From Pleurostoma richardsiae (lineage: Eukaryota > Ascomycota > Sordariomycetes > Calosphaeriales > Pleurostomataceae): a stretch of DNA of 28,904 nucleotides. The notes under the pieces are model-generated. The model saw only the letters and a list, made by a program, of their open reading frames with translations. It was not told the DNA's origin and did no database searches. This document shows positions 26,813 through 28,904 of the stretch, one piece after another. How positions within the stretch are numbered: position 1 is the stretch's first letter; each line of letters opens with the position of its first letter. The stretch spans positions 1 to 28,904 of the forward strand of contig JANBVO010000100.1 in the NCBI GenBank assembly GCA_030052745.1, in the 5' to 3' direction. The position numbers and the translations under genes were made by a program.

Positions 26813-27442
26813 TCATATCGTCAGGAGATAGTTCCGTAAATATCCACGCAGAGCACCCGAAGAGATCCTAAGACATGCTAGCAATGCAGTTATCGTCGTA
26901 GAACGATGTAATAAATACGATTTTAAGGTAAGGTTGTGTTCTGTTATCTAATCGGCGTCTCTTCTCTTAACTAGCCTCGAAAGAACTATATCGTTTCCTA
27001 CTGATACAAGTTAGCGGCCTACCAGAAGTGCGCACGCTTAAGCGACATACCTCCCTCCCCTAGAGAGCTTTAATGTTGACGAAAGAGTCGTGGGAATCGG
27101 TAGCTCCATATCGTAAACCAGACGTTGAGCCTGTAACGATCCCTTACGCGTTAAGGAAGACGATAATGCTTATCCTGACGGAGGTTATTGCTAGGAGACG
27201 CGGATCTCGATGCGCGAGATATTAGGAGCGTCGGGTACGTTAATGTAGTTAGGGAGGAACAAGGCTGGCCCGAAGAGTACTAGTGTCCGGGGTTAGTCTG
27301 GAACAATTTAAGTTACAGGAGTAGGACATCGTACGTAGGTGTCGCATCCGCTGCCGTCTTCTGTCGGGCAGTACTACAGGTTGGACCCCATGGATAGCCT
27401 CTTTAGACAGGGCGTCGCCACGTCCTGAAGGCGACGGGTGGA
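26813..27442 (-). pseudogene. Possible RIP-mutated gene remnant on the minus strand
   Basis: Between a TGA at 27443-27445 and a TGA at 26813-26815 one minus-strand frame carries nine TAG or TAA codons but no TGA over 210 codons. Parts read like protein (PALFLPNYINVPDAPNISRI, QAQRLVYDMELPIPTTLSS, NDIVLSRLVKRRDAD). A different minus-strand frame farther left (26760-26900) contains a good-looking segment (LSPDDMIILVLDS), perhaps another exon. No domain, start or intron was established. Because mutated DNA is poor in TGA anyway, this is suggestive only. Confidence 0.35.
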
Positions 27443-27705
27443 TCAAGGAGCGGAAGAAAGAAGGCGCAGAAATGAGCGGCGGGAAGGGTGGGAAGGCGGA
27501 AGATACACTCCCACTAGCACTAACAGCTCGAACAGACTCTCCTCGGTTAAACCGGCATAAGACTCAGGGGGTCTCGCAGGCACCGGAGGACGGGCCCCCC
27601 TCGCACCGTCTCACCAACCAACGCCTGACCTGATCTAGTCATACATCTATTAATCTTGTCCCGGTATTTGAAAGAGCACCGAACAGACAAGGACGGGAGA
27701 GGAGG

Positions 27706-27879
27706 ATGGCATTCTCTAGGGATTCGGTCAAGTTTCCACCTCTAAATACATGCTTCGACATACGCTTCCCGCGTTACTTGTCCAACGCTGGCTTTGTTGA
27801 GGCTGCTCAAGCATTTTTTTATACTATGATGGGCGACCTTCTTCTGGTCGGTAATCGGGGCAGACCTCATAATCCCTGA
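27706..27879 (+). CDS. Short open frame, 57 aa, possible first exon
   Basis: The ATG at 27706 opens a 57-codon frame ending in TGA at 27877, with plausible composition (TCFDIRFPRYLSNAGFVEA, then FFYTMMGDLLLV). A GTAATC near 27851 followed by CTGAT and GTTAG looks like a short intron, and protein-like sequence follows in more than one frame to about 28060. It may be the first exon of a mutated gene. No family recognised. Confidence 0.35.
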   Translation: MAFSRDSVKFPPLNTCFDIRFPRYLSNAGFVEAAQAFFYTMMGDLLLVGNRGRPHNP

Positions 27880-28904
27880 TTAATGTCAGTTAGATCAGCT
27901 GCTATCCTTTATAGCCTCACTGACCTGTACTCGTAACTCGTTACATTAAGTGTGTACCTCCGCTGGGTTCTCCAGTACTCTGAACACTACTCTCTGGTAA
28001 CGTACCGCAGGTGGAGACAGGAGAATTCAATCTAGCGATGTTAGGACGATCGTTACTGGGACAGCACGGCATACTTTATTCCATCCACACATGGTAAGAG
28101 ACCTCTAACGTGCGAACCATACGGACCATTTCCGGACCACGGCAGCGGACCACGAAGGCGCCCTTAAATGAGAAACTACGAGGGGTACTAATGCTGAACC
28201 CGTGTTAGCCAGCTAGGATCAGCCCTTAGCTACGGGAGATAGCGGCCCTGGCGTGAGGAGACCAGCCCCGGTAGAGGCGAGAAACGAAGTACTCTCCTTC
28301 TTAACTCGGACTACCTAAGATAGCTCCTACGCTACAGAAGCGATATAGCCTATGAGCTCGATAGCCGGCAGTAGGACAGTACTGCCGGTCGAGGAGGGCT
28401 ACCCTGGTACTATTGGAGCCGTCCGCCGGTAACAAGTCTTTACGCGTGGTTACTAGGTACATACCACCCGGCTAACATGTAATGTCGCTAACCGAGCTCG
28501 TCTGTTTGGCCTAGTGGTAGTAGCCACCCTTAGGTGACGCCCTTATAACTTCGGAACTGGCGGGCGCCCCTTAGCAACTCCGAGGCAAGATGCTCCGCGC
28601 CCAGGAATCAACACACCCTCGGCACAAGTCCATGTCTAAGTTAGCTCCGAATCACCCCAATGCAGAATACGGCGTCACGAAGGGAGGCCGTCGAGCTTAT
28701 GTACTGCCCTGAAGACGCCGGTCTGCCGCTGAGCTCTATGGACGCGAGCGCAGCAATGCCACGTCGGCAGCTCTTCAGATGCGGACTACTCTCCGGTCAC
28801 CTTACGAGATCCTTGCAATCGCATCTACAAGTATGCGGACCACATGCCGTCCTCCCCGGCAGGCGAATTGACTCGCGAGGTGCCTATCCCCTTCTCGGAC
28901 GGTG
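27880..28904. other. Mutated region, no gene resolved
   Basis: TAG and TAA are frequent to about 28,560 and less so beyond. Plus-strand frames between 28,600 and the window end stay open in two phases (for example a phase with VELMYCPEDAGLPLSSMD), so a gene may enter from the right, but no domain is recognisable. Near 28,508 TGGCCTAGTGGTAG resembles a tRNA A box, but no matching B box follows. Confidence 0.35.

Noticed and set aside
28505-28575. tRNA A-box-like TGGCCTAGTGGTAG
   Set aside because: No matching B box (GGTTCGANNCC type) or pairing acceptor stem follows within tRNA distance.

Overview
The window is nuclear DNA from a filamentous ascomycete. A Eurotiomycete such as Aspergillus or Penicillium is a guess from the gene families. 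Evidence: introns of about 46-56 nt with fungal signals (GTAAGT or GTGAGT donors, TACTAA or GCTAAC branch sites, YAG acceptors), TATA boxes followed by C/T-rich leaders, and fungal families (a reduced kinase, C2H2, BTB, RING, F-box and beta-lactamase-like proteins, small Cys-motif proteins). The dominant feature is repeat-induced point mutation (RIP, CpA to TpA on either strand). CpA or TpG is scarce, TpA is abundant, CpG persists, and genes are riddled with TAG and TAA but rarely TGA.

Layout. 1-1,400: a mutated secreted or surface glycoprotein gene. 1,400-3,200: little mutated, with two small genes. 3,270-13,000: heavily mutated, holding a minus-strand coiled-coil gene, a possible further minus-strand relic, a 750-bp array of 15-bp units, a minus-strand gene of unknown family, a divergent BTB/POZ gene, a 685-codon minus-strand gene of unknown family, and a RING-finger gene. 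13,038-14,132: an F-box gene with only two premature stops. 14,300-19,250: heavily mutated again, with a zinc-finger-like gene meeting a beta-lactamase-family gene tail to tail. 19,250-26,600: an unmutated island with four apparently intact genes (C2H2 regulator, TSD-repeat protein, small Cys-rich protein, protein kinase). 26,600-28,904: mutated relics that I can only partly resolve.

The mutated genes are not transposon genes. They are host-type signalling, ubiquitin-adaptor and hydrolase genes whose frames and introns can still be followed through the stops. The simplest reading is that this is an inactivated copy of an accessory segment duplicated at DNA level, with an unmutated island between mutated tracts. 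No reverse transcriptase, transposase or integrase could be recognised. Exon models of mutated genes were made by reading through TAG and TAA. Their ends are approximate, and their families rest on motifs seen by eye.
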